Positions 14,820 through 23,722 of a stretch of DNA of 64,000 nucleotides are shown here, one piece after another. The stretch covers positions 62,001 to 126,000 of the forward strand of contig JAEZIN010000013.1 in the NCBI GenBank assembly GCA_023436585.1, given 5' to 3'. A program made the position numbers and the translations under genes. A model generated the notes under the pieces. The model searched no databases and was not told the DNA's origin. It saw nothing but the letters and a program-made list of their open reading frames with translations. This DNA is from Bacillota bacterium. Lineage in GTDB: Bacteria > Bacillota > Clostridia > Christensenellales > Aristaeellaceae. Each line of letters opens with the position of its first letter. Within the stretch, counting starts at the first letter, position 1.

Positions 14820-16295
14820 ATGCCTTTCACAAACCCTGTTATTCCCGGATTCCATCCCGATCCCAGCGTGACTAGGCGCGGGGAGGATTACTATTTGGTG
14901 ACATCCAGCTTTGAGTATTTCCCTGGCGTGCCCATTTTCCACAGCCGTGATCTTGTAAGCTGGGAGCAGCTTGGCCATGTGCTGGACAGGGAAAGCCAGC
15001 TTCCCCTGTCCGGCTGCCGCCCATCCGGCGGCATTTACGCACCGACCATTAGGTATCATGATGGCATGTTCTACATGATTACCACCAATGTATCCCATGG
15101 AGGCAACCTGATCGTACATGCAAAAGACCCCGCCGGGCCATGGTCGGAGCCCGTATACGTGGATCAACCGGGCATCGATCCCTCGCTTTTCTTTGATACG
15201 GATGGCAAGGTGTACTTTACGGGCACCGGCGGGGAGAACGGAAGGCCTGGCATCGTACTGTTTGAAATCGACCCCATGACAGGCGCAAAGCTGTCCCCCG
15301 CGAAAACCGTATGGCACGGCACAGGCGGAAGGTATCCCGAAGGGCCGCACCTGTATAAAATTGGGGACTTGTATTACCTGATGATTTCCGAGGGCGGCAC
15401 GGAGTTTGGCCATATGGTGACGATGGCCAGGTCATTTTCGCCGTACGGGCCGTATGAACCGTGCCCGCATAACCCCATTCTGACCCACCGCAATGAAATG
15501 GACAGCCCCATCGCGGGTACAGGCCACGCCGATTTGATTCAAGCGCACGACGGAAGCTGGTGGATGGTCTTCCTGGCGTACCGGCAAAGCGAAAGCTACT
15601 TCCACCACCTGGGCAGGGAGACTTTTCTGTGCCCTGCCCACTGGGAGGATGGCTGGCTGAAGGTGAACGATGGCAGACCAATCACCCTTTCCATGAATTG
15701 CAGCACGCTCCCCCGGCATCCTTTTGCGCCGGGCAAAATCCGGGAGGATTTCCGCAATGGGATCGGCCCCGCGTGGAATTACCTGCGCAACCCTAACATG
15801 AGCAACTATGCATGTAAAGACGGCGGCCTTTTACTGACAGGATCAGCACATACCCTGAATGACAACGCCTCCCCCACGCTGCTTGCAAGGCGGCAGGAGC
15901 AGTTTGACGGCGTTTTTTCGGCGCTTGTTGAGCCAGTCAAAATGTCCGTAGGCGCACAAACAGGCCTCACCGTTTATTACGGCCCGGAAAATCATTACGA
16001 GCTGTATATGGATGAATCGAATATCTGCCTGCGCAAGACCATTGGCGACCTCAGCGCCGTGGTGTTTGAAAAGCCATGGCTGGGCGCCTGCGAAATGGAG
16101 ATCAGCTTCGACAGGCTCATGTACCGCTTTGCCTTTGGCAGGCCGGACGGCGTAAAGGAACAGGCGGGCTCGGCGCTTACGCGCTATGTCAGCACGGAGG
16201 CCACGCCCTGCAGCTTTACGGGCGTATACCTGGGGGCCTATGCCCAGGGCGAATGCACGGGCAGATTCCATTGGATCGAATGTGATTGGAAGTAG
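14820..16295 (+). CDS. Glycoside hydrolase family 43 (beta-xylosidase / alpha-L-arabinofuranosidase type)
   Basis: A 491-residue cytoplasmic enzyme with no signal peptide. Residues 1-300 form the five-bladed beta-propeller, carrying the three expected acids: Asp14 in FHPDPSV (general base), Asp120 in PGIDPSLFF (pKa modulator) and Glu174 in RYPEGPHLY (general acid). Residues about 310-490 form a beta-sandwich of the type found in GH43 xylosidases, containing TLLARRQEQFDGVFSA. Such enzymes trim xylo- or arabino-oligosaccharides after uptake. AAGGAG lies 14 bases before the ATG; the upstream frame from 14670 contains the promoter. It is a single gene, divergent from hcp, with a terminator after the stop. 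Substrate specificity is not decided by sequence. Confidence 0.92.
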   Translation: MPFTNPVIPGFHPDPSVTRRGEDYYLVTSSFEYFPGVPIFHSRDLVSWEQLGHVLDRESQLPLSGCRPSGGIYAPTIRYHDGMFYMITTNVSHGGNLIVHAKDPAGPWSEPVYVDQPGIDPSLFFDTDGKVYFTGTGGENGRPGIVLFEIDPMTGAKLSPAKTVWHGTGGRYPEGPHLYKIGDLYYLMISEGGTEFGHMVTMARSFSPYGPYEPCPHNPILTHRNEMDSPIAGTGHADLIQAHDGSWWMVFLAYRQSESYFHHLGRETFLCPAHWEDGWLKVNDGRPITLSMNCSTLPRHPFAPGKIREDFRNGIGPAWNYLRNPNMSNYACKDGGLLLTGSAHTLNDNASPTLLARRQEQFDGVFSALVEPVKMSVGAQTGLTVYYGPENHYELYMDESNICLRKTIGDLSAVVFEKPWLGACEMEISFDRLMYRFAFGRPDGVKEQAGSALTRYVSTEATPCSFTGVYLGAYAQGECTGRFHWIECDWK

Positions 16296-16319
16296 TTTCC
16301 GGCACATACTCTTCCGCAC

Positions 16320-16351
16320 AAAAAACGCCGCCCGGACGGGCAGCGTTTTTT
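16320..16351. terminator. Bidirectional terminator after the GH43 gene
   Basis: AAAAAACGCCGCCC and GGGCAGCGTTTTTT pair around GGAC. It can end the GH43 transcript and the opposing oxidoreductase transcript. Confidence 0.85.
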
Positions 16352-16390
16352 GCGTTCACTCCTGCGTTAGCAGGACTTTTCGGCAAGCCA

Positions 16391-17290
16391 TCAGAACATC
16401 CTTGGCCTTATCACGGCCGGATCGATGCTGCCGATGTCCCTGGAACACGTGCGCGCCATGGCGCCGGCCAGCTCCTCCGTCATTTCGGCGATTTTTTTTC
16501 GTACGCCTTCCGTACCATTTTCTTTAAGCGGGCCCATAAGCCCGCGGCCCACGGAAACCGCCGCCGCACCCAGCGCCAGCGCCTTGAATACATCGATGCC
16601 GCTCTCCACACCGCAGTCCACAAAGACGGGCATGCTTCCGCCTACGGCCTTTACAATCTCCGGCAACACCATCAATGGCGGAACGGCATAATCCAGTATC
16701 CCGTGGTGATGGGAGATTACGATGCCTTGCACACCCGCCTCCGCGCACTTTACGGCATCCCGCACGCTGAGCACCCCTTTTACGATAAAGGGTAGCTTCG
16801 TACCGCGGACGAACGACTTGATTTCCTCCAGCGTCTTGGGAACCATCGGCAAGCCCAGTACGGTGTCGTACTTTCCCCGGCTATTGAACGCATGATCGAT
16901 GTCCATGCCCACAGCAAGCGCGCCGCACTTTTGCGCATGCTCCATCTTGCTGAAGATGACATCGTTATTTGCGTGGGGCTTGATGATCTTGATGGCCTTC
17001 GCGCCTGTGGATACGATGGCCTCCAACTCATCCTCCCCGCCCATACCGGTCCACATCACCGCTTTGGCATTGCGCGCGCCTCTGGCCATCTCCACGGTTC
17101 CGCCAGGGCAGCAGTTGTCAAGATGCGACAGCGCTGCCGTCATGACAGGCGTCGCGAATGTTTCCCCGTACAGCATAAGCGCAGTGGAAGGCAATACGGC
17201 GTCCAGGTGCCGCATTTCAATCAAAAGCGAATCAAAATACTCCCGGGTGATCTGATCGGCGCTGCCGATTCTGTCCGTATGCTGTGACAT
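16391..17290 (-). CDS. FMN-dependent alpha-hydroxy-acid oxidizing protein
   Basis: A 299-residue TIM-barrel flavoprotein of the (S)-2-hydroxyacid dehydrogenase group (lactate oxidase, glycolate oxidase and relatives). The phosphate and FMN-binding half is clear: LPFIVKGVLSVRDAVKCAEA, MPVFVDCGVESGIDVFKALA and LGAAAVSVGRGLMG. The active-site His segment, usually SNHGGRQLD, reads ISHHHGILDY, and the protein is shorter than the classic oxidases (about 360), lacking part of the N-terminus and loop 4. An unusual substrate is therefore possible. The ATG at 17290 follows GGGAGA. The gene stands alone; upstream is a large palindromic element. Family certain, reaction unknown. Confidence 0.85.
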   Translation of the reverse strand: MSQHTDRIGSADQITREYFDSLLIEMRHLDAVLPSTALMLYGETFATPVMTAALSHLDNCCPGGTVEMARGARNAKAVMWTGMGGEDELEAIVSTGAKAIKIIKPHANNDVIFSKMEHAQKCGALAVGMDIDHAFNSRGKYDTVLGLPMVPKTLEEIKSFVRGTKLPFIVKGVLSVRDAVKCAEAGVQGIVISHHHGILDYAVPPLMVLPEIVKAVGGSMPVFVDCGVESGIDVFKALALGAAAVSVGRGLMGPLKENGTEGVRKKIAEMTEELAGAMARTCSRDIGSIDPAVIRPRMF

Positions 17291-17364
17291 ATGTTTCTCC
17301 CATACAATGCGTTTTCTGCAGTATACTTGATTTGGCCCGTTTTGTCCATGGAAGCGAAGATGGC

Positions 17365-17539
17365 AAAATAAAAGGGGCTGTCGTGCTAAAATCATATTCT
17401 GTATATTATTAAGAAGAAAGACTTCACGTCTTCGGATGCGACCAAAGGGCTTTCCGATCGCTCTTTGGAAGCCTTCGGACGCTATCTTCTTGAATAGTTA
17501 TACAGCAATACGATTAGCGCGACAACCCCTTTTATTTTT
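17365..17539. repeat. 175-bp imperfect palindrome (MITE-like or giant hairpin)
   Basis: The outer 24 bp AAAATAAAAGGGGCTGTCGT-GCTA pairs with TTAGCGCGACAACCCCTTTT-ATTTT with two mismatches. Similarity continues inward for about 58 bp, and the centre has CCAAAGGGC/GCTCTTTGG. There is no ORF of note. It fills the gap between the GH32 gene's 3' end and the oxidoreductase gene and could end transcription from either side. Confidence 0.75.
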
Positions 17540-17543
17540 CATA

Positions 17544-18887
17544 TCAGAGGGAGGCGGCCTTCACAACTGCCTTTCCTTCAATTCTTACATGGGAATAGCG
17601 TTCTTTGGGGAACGTGAGCATTGTGTTCACATACGTCCCCCGGTCGGCATACAGCTCCACACTGGTGTGGTCCACAATCAGGCGCATAGAACATGCACCG
17701 TCTATCAGCCTCGGGGTGCTTGTGACGCTGTACAGCTCGCTGTTAAACCATTTGCTGAATCCCGACGCGCCCGCCTTCATCCGGTCCGTGAGAATGCGTC
17801 CTTCTTCGTTCAACCCGATGACCAGCTCATCGCCCAGGCTGTTCACAAGCCTCAACTCAAACGGGCCTTCCGCTTCCACCGCCAGCTCATAAGCGCCGGC
17901 CGGGAGCGCATCCCCATCCATCAAGGTTTTGAAATTCCCGCTGTTCAATACGGGTTCGGCGGCCAGGCGGATACCTTCCTTCGTGTCTGCCAGCGACAGT
18001 CTGCGCGGCAGCGTCATGCAGCCCCTGTACGCGCCTGCCGGCACATTGCCCGCGTAGACCGGGCTGGCCGCCCAGCCCACATAGAGCCTTTCAGCCGTGC
18101 CGCTGTAGGTGACACCGGCATAGTTGTCAAAGCCGGCGTCCACCATATACGCCTGCTCCTGTTCAGGAAGACGGTGGAATGTTTCCCCGTCGAACTCGCC
18201 CAGGTAGTACTGCATCCGTCCGCCGCCAAATTCCGCCGGCGCGGCCATGCTCACAAGCAGCACCCACAGCGTGCGGCCATCCGGCGCGGTCAGTGGGAAC
18301 AGGTCGGGGCATTCAAACACCTCGCCGTATCTGTTCTCGTGTTTGCCGAAAGAGCCTGTCTTTTCCCATGTACGCATGTCCCCGGATCGGTAGAATTCTA
18401 TGCAGTCCCTGGCGGCCAGCGCCATGGACCAGCAGCTGCCTTTTTCGTTCCAGAATACCTTGGGATCGCGGAAATCCACGATGCCAGGATTGGCAATGAC
18501 GGGGTTTCCTTCATAGGGCGTAAAGCGGATGCCATCCTGGGAAGACGCAATGCTTTGGCTTTCGCAGGCCCCGTGCTGCGTGTACATGGCGATCATCGCG
18601 CCGGGACCGAAGCCGGCCGTGTTGTCCTTGTCGATGATGGCACTTCCGGAAAAAATGGTGCCGATGTCATTGGGATACAGCGCTATTCCAAGCTCTTTCC
18701 AATTGTATAGGTCGTCGCTGACGGCGTGCAGCCAGTGCATGGGGCCCCAGACGGAATCATCAGGATTGTGCTGGGCAAACAAATGGTACTGCTTCCCGTC
18801 GTGCACAAGCCCGTTGGGGTCGTTGATCCAGCCTTTTTTCGGTGCAAAATGAAGCTTCGGCCGCCCATTTTTGATCCATTCGCTCAT
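17544..18887 (-). CDS. GH32 beta-fructofuranosidase (sucrose / fructo-oligosaccharide hydrolase)
   Basis: A 447-residue intracellular invertase-type enzyme that releases fructose from sucrose, sucrose-6-phosphate or fructo-oligosaccharides. The GH32 five-bladed propeller carries the nucleophile Asp23 in GWINDPNG, the FSGSAII segment, VDFRDPKVFW (RDP motif) and VFECPDLFPL (acid/base Glu). A C-terminal beta-sandwich ends with the typical SVELYADRGTYVNTMLTF. There is no signal peptide. Its ATG overlaps the stop of the GH172 gene by 4 bp, so the two are translationally coupled. Because the locus imports substrate by an ABC transporter rather than a PTS, an unphosphorylated fructoside is the more likely substrate (inference). 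Confidence 0.95.
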   Translation of the reverse strand: MSEWIKNGRPKLHFAPKKGWINDPNGLVHDGKQYHLFAQHNPDDSVWGPMHWLHAVSDDLYNWKELGIALYPNDIGTIFSGSAIIDKDNTAGFGPGAMIAMYTQHGACESQSIASSQDGIRFTPYEGNPVIANPGIVDFRDPKVFWNEKGSCWSMALAARDCIEFYRSGDMRTWEKTGSFGKHENRYGEVFECPDLFPLTAPDGRTLWVLLVSMAAPAEFGGGRMQYYLGEFDGETFHRLPEQEQAYMVDAGFDNYAGVTYSGTAERLYVGWAASPVYAGNVPAGAYRGCMTLPRRLSLADTKEGIRLAAEPVLNSGNFKTLMDGDALPAGAYELAVEAEGPFELRLVNSLGDELVIGLNEEGRILTDRMKAGASGFSKWFNSELYSVTSTPRLIDGACSMRLIVDHTSVELYADRGTYVNTMLTFPKERYSHVRIEGKAVVKAASL

Positions 18888-20461
18888 CTCAGTTCCTCCA
18901 GTTCCTTAAGGGCCGGCTTGGGATAGCAGTCGCTTCCGCCAGGCGCCTGGTACCAAAAAGCGGTGGCGCTGTACAGACAGCGGTTGTCTTCGCCCCACAC
19001 ATTGCCCTTGTACTTTTCCAGGTATGCTTCGAACTCGTTCTGGAAAGGCACATTGTCGCACACGTGGAAGCGGCATACGCTGGTAATCCCGTTGCCGTCC
19101 AGCGGCATGGCGCTCATGGCAGCAAAGGGTGAATCAAACAGCGCGAAGGGCGGTTCGGCGGCCCAGGCATAACCGAAATAATCCTCGCTGCCGGTGCCGA
19201 AGGTGGAGGGGAACTTTTCTCCATCCACAAAGAATTTCTCATCGCCCTCGCCCCACCACCAGTCCAGGCGTTCGCAGCCGTCGTAACCGAACCACCATTC
19301 GTCCCGCTTCATGCCGCCGGGATATGCAAAGGTGTCCAAAAGCCGCAGGTGCAGGCCGCAGAAGCGCCCGGCGCCGCCCGCAACGCGGAGTACCGGCCAA
19401 TCCGGAAAGCGCTGCCCGCCGGGCATGAACTGCGCTTGATCAAGGCCTTCGTATTGATCACGGTGCCATTTGGCGTGAAAACGGAGAAGGCTCCCCGCCC
19501 GCGGGCATTCCTCGCGCCTGATGTACGCCTCCACAGCGGCGGATGCATCGCCCAGGTTCTCGATTTCGATGCGCGCGCCGCTTGCGTAAGGCATATGCCA
19601 GCGCGTGTAGAAAACGCCGCCAATGAGCCCGCTTGCCCATGTACTGAAGGCGTTCATTTCCCCGGTGGTGCCGAAAAAGTCGCATACCGGCGCGCAGACG
19701 GAGGGCTCCGCCTCTCCGTCCCAGTACATTTTCAATAGTAAGTTCTTGGCCTGATTCGGCCCGGCAAGCCGCAGCTGCAGGCATGTGATGGCGCCCGGAC
19801 CACGAACATCATACAGCGCTTCACAGCCCTTGGCGCCTATCATGGCCGACGTATTGGGCGTGAAAGCGTGCATGCCGCGCAGGTGCAGCTTTCTATCCAG
19901 CATGGCCAATGCGATGCGGCCCGATCTTGTGAACAGTTCCTTATAGGAAGGCATCATGGTCCCTTCCGGGAAGACGGTATAGGTAAAATGGAAATAAGCG
20001 CCCCAGTCCGGCGCAAGCTCGATACGGATGGAGCTTGCGAAGGGGACCGGTATAAAGCTGTTGTACCCGCGGGATATATGGGGGCACACATCGGGTATAT
20101 TGGCGGGGGCGAAGTCGGTGCCGAACCCGGTAAAATAACGGAGGAAGGGCGTATCCACCGCCAGCTCGCCGTCCAGGTAAATGCGGATGTGTCCGCTGCC
20201 CGGCATGGCCGACCAGCTGCGCCATATAACGCCGGGGCCGGTTAGCTCCAATGCCACAACACTGCCGTCCGGAAGCTTTCTGATATAGCCGCGGCCGTCG
20301 TCGTTGGCGTCCCAATCCACATAGCGGTCTTCTTCCTGAATATATCGCGAGCGCCTGTCAAAGCTGGAGAAGCAGCCGCTCCTTTCGCCCTTCACCGGCG
20401 GAACGCTCAAAGCATGCATATCATGAAGCCGGCTTAACAGGTCCTGGTACGTAAGTTCCAT
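18884..20461 (-). CDS. GH172 (DUF2961) family protein, probable fructofuranoside-active enzyme
   Basis: A 525-residue DUF2961 protein without signal peptide. Recognisable segments are the N-terminal SSFDRRS, VVALELTGPGVIWRSW, IRIYLDGELAVDTPFLRYFT, PHISRGYNSFIPVPF, and the signature FGTGSEDYFGYAWAAEPPF. DUF2961 was assigned to glycoside hydrolase family 172 after members were shown to act on alpha-fructofuranosides or difructose anhydrides and arabinofuranan. Here the next gene, overlapping by 4 bp, is a GH32 fructosidase, which supports a role in opening alpha-linked or cyclic fructose compounds before GH32 acts. The upstream ABC transporter genes are 27 bp away in the same operon. The family is certain; substrate is inferred from context. 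Confidence 0.9.
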   Translation of the reverse strand: MELTYQDLLSRLHDMHALSVPPVKGERSGCFSSFDRRSRYIQEEDRYVDWDANDDGRGYIRKLPDGSVVALELTGPGVIWRSWSAMPGSGHIRIYLDGELAVDTPFLRYFTGFGTDFAPANIPDVCPHISRGYNSFIPVPFASSIRIELAPDWGAYFHFTYTVFPEGTMMPSYKELFTRSGRIALAMLDRKLHLRGMHAFTPNTSAMIGAKGCEALYDVRGPGAITCLQLRLAGPNQAKNLLLKMYWDGEAEPSVCAPVCDFFGTTGEMNAFSTWASGLIGGVFYTRWHMPYASGARIEIENLGDASAAVEAYIRREECPRAGSLLRFHAKWHRDQYEGLDQAQFMPGGQRFPDWPVLRVAGGAGRFCGLHLRLLDTFAYPGGMKRDEWWFGYDGCERLDWWWGEGDEKFFVDGEKFPSTFGTGSEDYFGYAWAAEPPFALFDSPFAAMSAMPLDGNGITSVCRFHVCDNVPFQNEFEAYLEKYKGNVWGEDNRCLYSATAFWYQAPGGSDCYPKPALKELEELR

Positions 20462-20488
20462 CGTCCTTCCCCCTGTTTCTTCATAGGT

Positions 20489-21331
20489 TTATCCTTTGAT
20501 ACCGGTCAGCGTAATCCCTTCAATAAAATAGCGCTGCCCGACAAAGAAGACGACAATCACCGGCAGCAGCGCCGCGGTGGAGGCGGCCATCATAAGGTGC
20601 CACTCGGCGTTGTACATGCCCTGGAACATCCTAAGCCCCAGCGATACGGTATACTTCGTGGAGCTGCTCAAGTAGATCAAAGGCCCGAGAAAATCATTCC
20701 AGCTGCCCATGAAGGCGAATATGCCCACCACGATCAGCGCCGGCTGGGTGAGTGGCAGCAGGATGCTCCGGTAGATGGTAAAAAAGCCCGCGCCGTCCAC
20801 AAAGGCGGATTCATCCAATTCCCTCGGGATGGTCATATAAAACTGGCGCAGAAGGAATATGTTGTACGCGCCGCCGCCGAACCAGGCGGGCAGTATCAGC
20901 GGCACATACGTGTTGCTCAGCCCCAGCTTGCTCCAGCCCACAAACAGCGGGATCATGGTGACGGCGAAGGGCAGCATCATGCTGGAGATCAGGCATGCGA
21001 ACATGATGTTCCGGCCCTTCCAGCGCAGTCTGGCAAAGGCATAGGCGCTTAAGGAGCTTGTGATCACCGTGCCCGACACAACGCCCAGCACGATAATGGC
21101 GGTATTGAGGTAATATCGCCCGAAGGTTACCACGCTGAACGCCTTGGTGTAGTTGCTAAAGCGGAGCGGGTTGGGAATCCAGATGGGCGGCATCTGAAAG
21201 ATTTGCGACATGGACATCAGGGAGGAACGAACCAGCCAGTACAGCGGCACCAGCGAAAAGAACGCGCCGGCCAGCAGCAAAGCATAAATCAGGAACTTAA
21301 AAGTGAACTTTCGCGTCTTACCCAGCGTCAT
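20489..21331 (-). CDS. Carbohydrate ABC transporter permease (MalG/AraQ type)
   Basis: A 280-residue inner-membrane permease with six predicted helices, beginning with FLIYALLLAGAFFSLVPLYWL. The EAA loop that contacts the ATPase reads ELDESAFVDGAGFFTIYRSI, in the expected position before FALMGSWNDF-like helix IFAFMGSWNDFLGPLIYL. It overlaps the partner permease gene by 4 bp. No ATPase gene is in the operon, so a shared MsmK/UgpC-type ATPase encoded elsewhere is needed, as is common for firmicute CUT1 transporters. Expected to import oligosaccharide for the GH172 and GH32 enzymes. Confidence 0.94.
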   Translation of the reverse strand: MTLGKTRKFTFKFLIYALLLAGAFFSLVPLYWLVRSSLMSMSQIFQMPPIWIPNPLRFSNYTKAFSVVTFGRYYLNTAIIVLGVVSGTVITSSLSAYAFARLRWKGRNIMFACLISSMMLPFAVTMIPLFVGWSKLGLSNTYVPLILPAWFGGGAYNIFLLRQFYMTIPRELDESAFVDGAGFFTIYRSILLPLTQPALIVVGIFAFMGSWNDFLGPLIYLSSSTKYTVSLGLRMFQGMYNAEWHLMMAASTAALLPVIVVFFVGQRYFIEGITLTGIKG

Positions 21332-22263
21332 GAGGAGCGCCCCCCTTCATAGAACACCCACTTGTTGGATGACTTGAATACAAGCACTGTGACCGCCAGT
21401 ATGATCAGGAACAATACCCAGGCGATGGCGCAGGCGCTGCCCATGCGGCTGTTGGTGAAGGCCTCCCTGTACAGGTAAAAGACGTAGAAAAGGCTGGCGT
21501 TGTCCGGTCCGCCGTTGGTCATAATATAGGCTTCGGAAAACACCTGGAAAGAGCCGATTAATGTGGTGCAAAGGTTAAAGAAGATGGTGGGCGTCATCAT
21601 GGGTACCGTCACGTGGCGGAACCGGCTGAAGGGCCCAGCCCCATCCAGGGACATGGCCTCATAAAGATGCCTTGGAATGTCCTGCAGCCCGGCCAGGAAA
21701 ACGATGGTGATGGTACCCGTGGTCCATACGCTCATGACGGCCAGGGAGGGGATAACGCTCTCCTTGGCGTAAATCCACTTGCCGGCGGGCAGGCCTATGC
21801 CGCGCAGCATCTGGTTCACCAGGCCGAAATCAGGGTTTAACAGCCACAGCCAGATCATGGAGATGGCCACCGTGGGCACGATGGTGGGCAGATAAAAGAT
21901 GGTGCGGAAGACCGATTTGCCGCGCACGGGCTGGTTTAAAAGCATGGCCAGCAAAAAGGAATACGCGATCTTCAGCGGCACGCTCATCAGCACATACTTG
22001 GTGGTCACGCCCAGCGCTTTGTAGAAGTAAATATCCTTGCCCGAAAACATGTTTTGATAGTTGCCAAACCCTACAAAGGACCACTTGCCGCTGATGGCAT
22101 AGTCGGTAAAGCTGTAGAAAAGGCTGGCAATCATGGGACCCAGCACAAAAATCGCGAAGCCCAGCACTGCAGGCATCGCGAACAGCCATCCGGCGCGGTT
22201 CTCGCGCAGCCGCACGCCGCCCTTTATAGCCATGCGGCCCTTTGCGGCCGTTCCAGCAATCAT
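21328..22263 (-). CDS. Sugar ABC transporter permease (MalF/UgpA type)
   Basis: A 311-residue membrane protein with six predicted helices; the first is WLFAMPAVLGFAIFVLGPMI. The EAA motif YEAMSLDGAGPFSRFRHVTV is intact. It pairs with the adjacent MalG-type permease to form a CUT1 channel. The ATG at 22263 has GAAGGAGG eight bases upstream; an in-frame GTG immediately before is an alternative. A strong hairpin lies between this gene and the upstream solute-binding-protein gene, consistent with higher expression of the binding protein. Confidence 0.93.
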   Translation of the reverse strand: MIAGTAAKGRMAIKGGVRLRENRAGWLFAMPAVLGFAIFVLGPMIASLFYSFTDYAISGKWSFVGFGNYQNMFSGKDIYFYKALGVTTKYVLMSVPLKIAYSFLLAMLLNQPVRGKSVFRTIFYLPTIVPTVAISMIWLWLLNPDFGLVNQMLRGIGLPAGKWIYAKESVIPSLAVMSVWTTGTITIVFLAGLQDIPRHLYEAMSLDGAGPFSRFRHVTVPMMTPTIFFNLCTTLIGSFQVFSEAYIMTNGGPDNASLFYVFYLYREAFTNSRMGSACAIAWVLFLIILAVTVLVFKSSNKWVFYEGGRSS

Positions 22264-22290
22264 CACAGTCGCCTCCTTCCAAAGAACGCA

Positions 22291-22320
22291 GTGGCCTGCG
22301 GCCGATCAACCGCAGGCCAC
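22291..22320. promoter_or_regulatory. Intercistronic hairpin between binding-protein and permease genes
   Basis: GTGGCCTGCGG and CCGCAGGCCAC form a perfect 11-bp stem with an 8-base loop and no U-tract. It probably stabilises the 3' end of the binding-protein mRNA or partly attenuates the permease genes. Confidence 0.6.
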
Positions 22321-22338
22321 CGCGCTGCATGGGTATTA

Positions 22339-23664
22339 TCAGTAAGACCAGCCTGTTACCAGGGGAGCAACCTGGTCAGCAATGCCGTTGAGGGCATCCT
22401 GCGCCGTCATGGTGCCGTTCCAAACGTTGTCCAGCGCGGGCCATACGATGGCGTCGATCTCCGCGAAGTTGTTCACGTTGTTTTCCGGCGCGGGGGCGGC
22501 ATGCTCAAAGGTGGAGCGCATCACGGCGTCCTGGAATCCCACGGGACGGCCGGGCGTGCCTTCCTCAGCCCACAGCTCGATCTTTTCGGGATCGGTGTAC
22601 CAGCTCTTCAACTGGGGCATCCACAGGCCGCGGTGCAGCTCCAGCTGGTTGGCGGGGTTGATGATCCAGTTGTGCAGCTTCAAAGCGGCTTCCAGGTTCT
22701 TGGTGCTCTTGAAGATGATCAGGGAGCCGCCATGGAAGAACGTCTTGTATTCCTTGAAGATGGGCAGAACGCCTACGCCCCAGTTCAGGTCTTCGGCCTG
22801 GGACAGGTCCGCGTGCGTCCAGGAGCCGTTGATGGCCATGGCGATGCGCCTGGTCTGCAGGGAAACGGAGTTGGAGGGCAGCGTGGAGGCCTGGGCGGGG
22901 GTGGGGCTGACATGGTACACATTAATCAGGTCGGCCAGCTTTTGAATGGCTTCCACCGCTTCGGGAGCATTCAAGGTGAACTTGGTGCCATCCTCGCTCA
23001 AGTAGCTGCCGCCGTTGGAGAGGACGAAGGGATACCAGGCGTTCCAGCCAAGGCCAACCTGAATGCCGTACTGCTGGATGTTTTCGGGATCGAAGTCCGG
23101 GCTGGCGGCGTTGTTGCCGTTGCGGTCGATGGTCAGCTTCTTGGCCACTTCCAGCATTTCATCGTAGGTCCAGGCATCTTCCACCTTGGTGGGGGGAAGC
23201 TCCAGGCCGGCTTCCTTGAACATGTCCACGTTATACATGAGGCTGGGGGTCACGCTGGCCTGGAAGGGGCCGGCGCTCTCGGTGGCGGACCAGTTCCACC
23301 AGCAGAAGTCCGCCACATCATCGGCGGAGATGCTGGGGTCCAACGGGGCGATCTCGTTGTAGTTGTAAATCAGGCCATCCTTGCCAAGCTGGATCTTCCA
23401 GGGGCCGGAGTAGCACACGTCCGGCGCTTCGTTGGCGGCGATCATGGCGTTGAGCTTGGTGGAAAAATCGTCGGGAATGTGCAGCCGTTCCACAGTGACG
23501 CCGGGGTTGGCGGCTTCAAAGGATGTGATGGCATTTTCAATCGCCTGTTTTTCGGCGCCGCCGCCCCAGTACGCAAAACGAAGCTGGATGTTTTCGGCCA
23601 AAGCGGCAGTGCAAAGGCTCAGTGTCAGCAGCAGGGCAAGCAAAATCGAGATCCACTTTTTCAT
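22339..23664 (-). CDS. Extracellular sugar-binding protein of an ABC transporter (CUT1)
   Basis: A 441-residue solute-binding protein. The ATG at 23664 follows GGAGGGGG and gives the signal peptide KKWISILLALLLTLSLCTAALA, cleaved before ENIQLRF. There is no lipobox, which is unusual for a monoderm binding protein. The mature part has family features ENAITSFEAANPGVTVERLH, NEAPDVCYSGPWK, GLIYNYNEIAPLD and LGWNAWYPFVLSNGGSYLSE. It is first in the transport operon with its own promoter, followed by two permeases, GH172 and GH32, so the ligand is probably a fructose-containing oligosaccharide (inference). Confidence 0.93.
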   Translation of the reverse strand: MKKWISILLALLLTLSLCTAALAENIQLRFAYWGGGAEKQAIENAITSFEAANPGVTVERLHIPDDFSTKLNAMIAANEAPDVCYSGPWKIQLGKDGLIYNYNEIAPLDPSISADDVADFCWWNWSATESAGPFQASVTPSLMYNVDMFKEAGLELPPTKVEDAWTYDEMLEVAKKLTIDRNGNNAASPDFDPENIQQYGIQVGLGWNAWYPFVLSNGGSYLSEDGTKFTLNAPEAVEAIQKLADLINVYHVSPTPAQASTLPSNSVSLQTRRIAMAINGSWTHADLSQAEDLNWGVGVLPIFKEYKTFFHGGSLIIFKSTKNLEAALKLHNWIINPANQLELHRGLWMPQLKSWYTDPEKIELWAEEGTPGRPVGFQDAVMRSTFEHAAPAPENNVNNFAEIDAIVWPALDNVWNGTMTAQDALNGIADQVAPLVTGWSY

Positions 23665-23722
23665 GTGATGATCCCCCTCCATGAATTTGAACCCTATGAT
23701 CGGATGCATCCTTCTGTGTATC

